The notes below the pieces were generated by a model that saw only the letters and a list, made by a program, of their open reading frames with translations, was not told where the DNA came from and did not search any database. The position numbers were made by a program, and so were the translations under genes. Below are positions 12,113 to 12,545 of a stretch of DNA of 12,545 nt, piece by piece. Each line of letters starts with the position of its first letter. Within the stretch, counting starts at the first letter, position 1. Source of the stretch: JACQAI01 sp035507915 (lineage in GTDB: Bacteria; Pseudomonadota; Alphaproteobacteria; Elsterales; Elsteraceae); the NCBI GenBank assembly GCA_035507915.1, contig DATJNS010000281.1:1-12545 (forward strand), written 5' to 3'.

Positions 12113-12545
12113 CGAGCGCAAGTCTCGAATTCCCGCTCGCAAATCTGCCAACTCGCCTCCTCGACCTAATCAGGCAGAACCGTGAACGCGTCAGCGTCGG
12201 ATTGGCGACCGAGGCTGAGGCCCAGGCTCTGATCGGCAACGTTGAGCCCTCGAAGCCTATCAAAGCTCACATCGACCGGTGGCATATGGTGGCCATCAGG
12301 ATCCGTGACACTGGCCAGGCCTCTTTCCACCTCGTGGGGTGGACGAGCCTGTTCAACTCTCTCGTCACGTCCGATGTCGTCGTTCTTGACCGAGACCGTG
12401 CCCGAGTCGAAACGCTCAATTCCACCTACCAGCTGGGCGAGCCCCAAACCGGTGAGCCTGACCTGCATCTCGTCGGTCAGGTTGCCCACGCGCTGCGCGT
12501 CTGGGGCATCAACCGTCGCTACAGTCTTGGCGTGCCTCGGCTCGA
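12109..12545 (+). CDS. Hypothetical protein, third gene of the coupled operon, 5' part
   Basis: An open frame of 145 codons running off the window end, beginning at the ATG that overlaps the stop of the preceding gene (ATGA, 12109-12112). GAGGAG at 12089-12094 is somewhat far upstream, consistent with coupling. I do not recognise it firmly. A short N-terminal helix (ANLPTRLLDLIRQNRERV) is followed by an apparently beta-rich part: HMVAIRIRDTGQASFHLVGW (59-78), SDVVVLDRDRARVET (88-102) and STYQLGEP (105-112). The last pattern recalls small uncharacterised proteins with a T-x-S/N-G/S-x-Y-x-L-G-x-P strand, a weak memory only. No catalytic motif, signal peptide or membrane segment is visible. Position argues that it works with the two degenerate enzyme-fold proteins. 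Confidence 0.7.
   Translation, partial: MTSASLEFPLANLPTRLLDLIRQNRERVSVGLATEAEAQALIGNVEPSKPIKAHIDRWHMVAIRIRDTGQASFHLVGWTSLFNSLVTSDVVVLDRDRARVETLNSTYQLGEPQTGEPDLHLVGQVAHALRVWGINRRYSLGVPRL

Noticed and set aside
1..12545. CRISPR arrays, insertion sequences, rRNA and tRNA genes
   Set aside because: No regularly spaced repeats, transposase or integrase motifs, or RNA gene signatures were seen on either strand.

Overview
The window is GC-rich DNA that looks alphaproteobacterial. The grounds are almost exclusive G/C third codon positions over the first 9.7 kb, a PAS_5-type protein, a PilZ protein, a DUF6134-like exported protein and one GGAAC-N17-CGTA site resembling a sigma-EcfG stress promoter. 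I cannot name a genus.

Left part (1-3316): the 3' end of an enoyl-CoA hydratase gene meets a convergent PAS_5-type gene at a shared CTAG. A plus-strand pair follows, encoding a TauD/TfdA dioxygenase and a VOC (glyoxalase-fold) protein. Then come two short minus-strand genes: a manganese-cupin protein resembling bacterial (R)-hydroxynitrile lyases, and a PilZ protein.

Middle part (3466-8680, minus strand): a six-gene run in the order Rieske oxygenase alpha subunit, beta subunit, exported NMT1/THI5-like binding protein, D-2-hydroxyacid dehydrogenase, RidA-like deaminase, second TauD-family dioxygenase. Gaps are 85 bp or less, and alpha and beta overlap. The set reads as a catabolic operon for an aromatic or aryl-ether acid. 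The substrate is unknown, and no electron-transfer partner or ABC permease/ATPase is present. A DUF6134-like exported protein is encoded divergently at 8962-9708.

Right part (about 9.75-12.5 kb) differs in character. Codons such as TTA, ATT and TTT appear and several proteins are unfamiliar. Two minus-strand genes (an 87-aa XRE-type regulator and an uncharacterised 161-aa protein) diverge from a tightly coupled plus-strand operon. The operon encodes a DEDDh-exonuclease-like protein, a calcineurin-like metallophosphoesterase-like protein, and a third uncharacterised protein that runs off the window. Junctions are 4-bp ATGA overlaps. By hand alignment, the first two proteins keep their family framework but have lost nearly all catalytic or metal-binding residues, although their reading frames are intact. 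This coupled pair of apparently dead nuclease/phosphoesterase folds, beside a regulator and a palindromic control region, is the best candidate here for an undescribed system.
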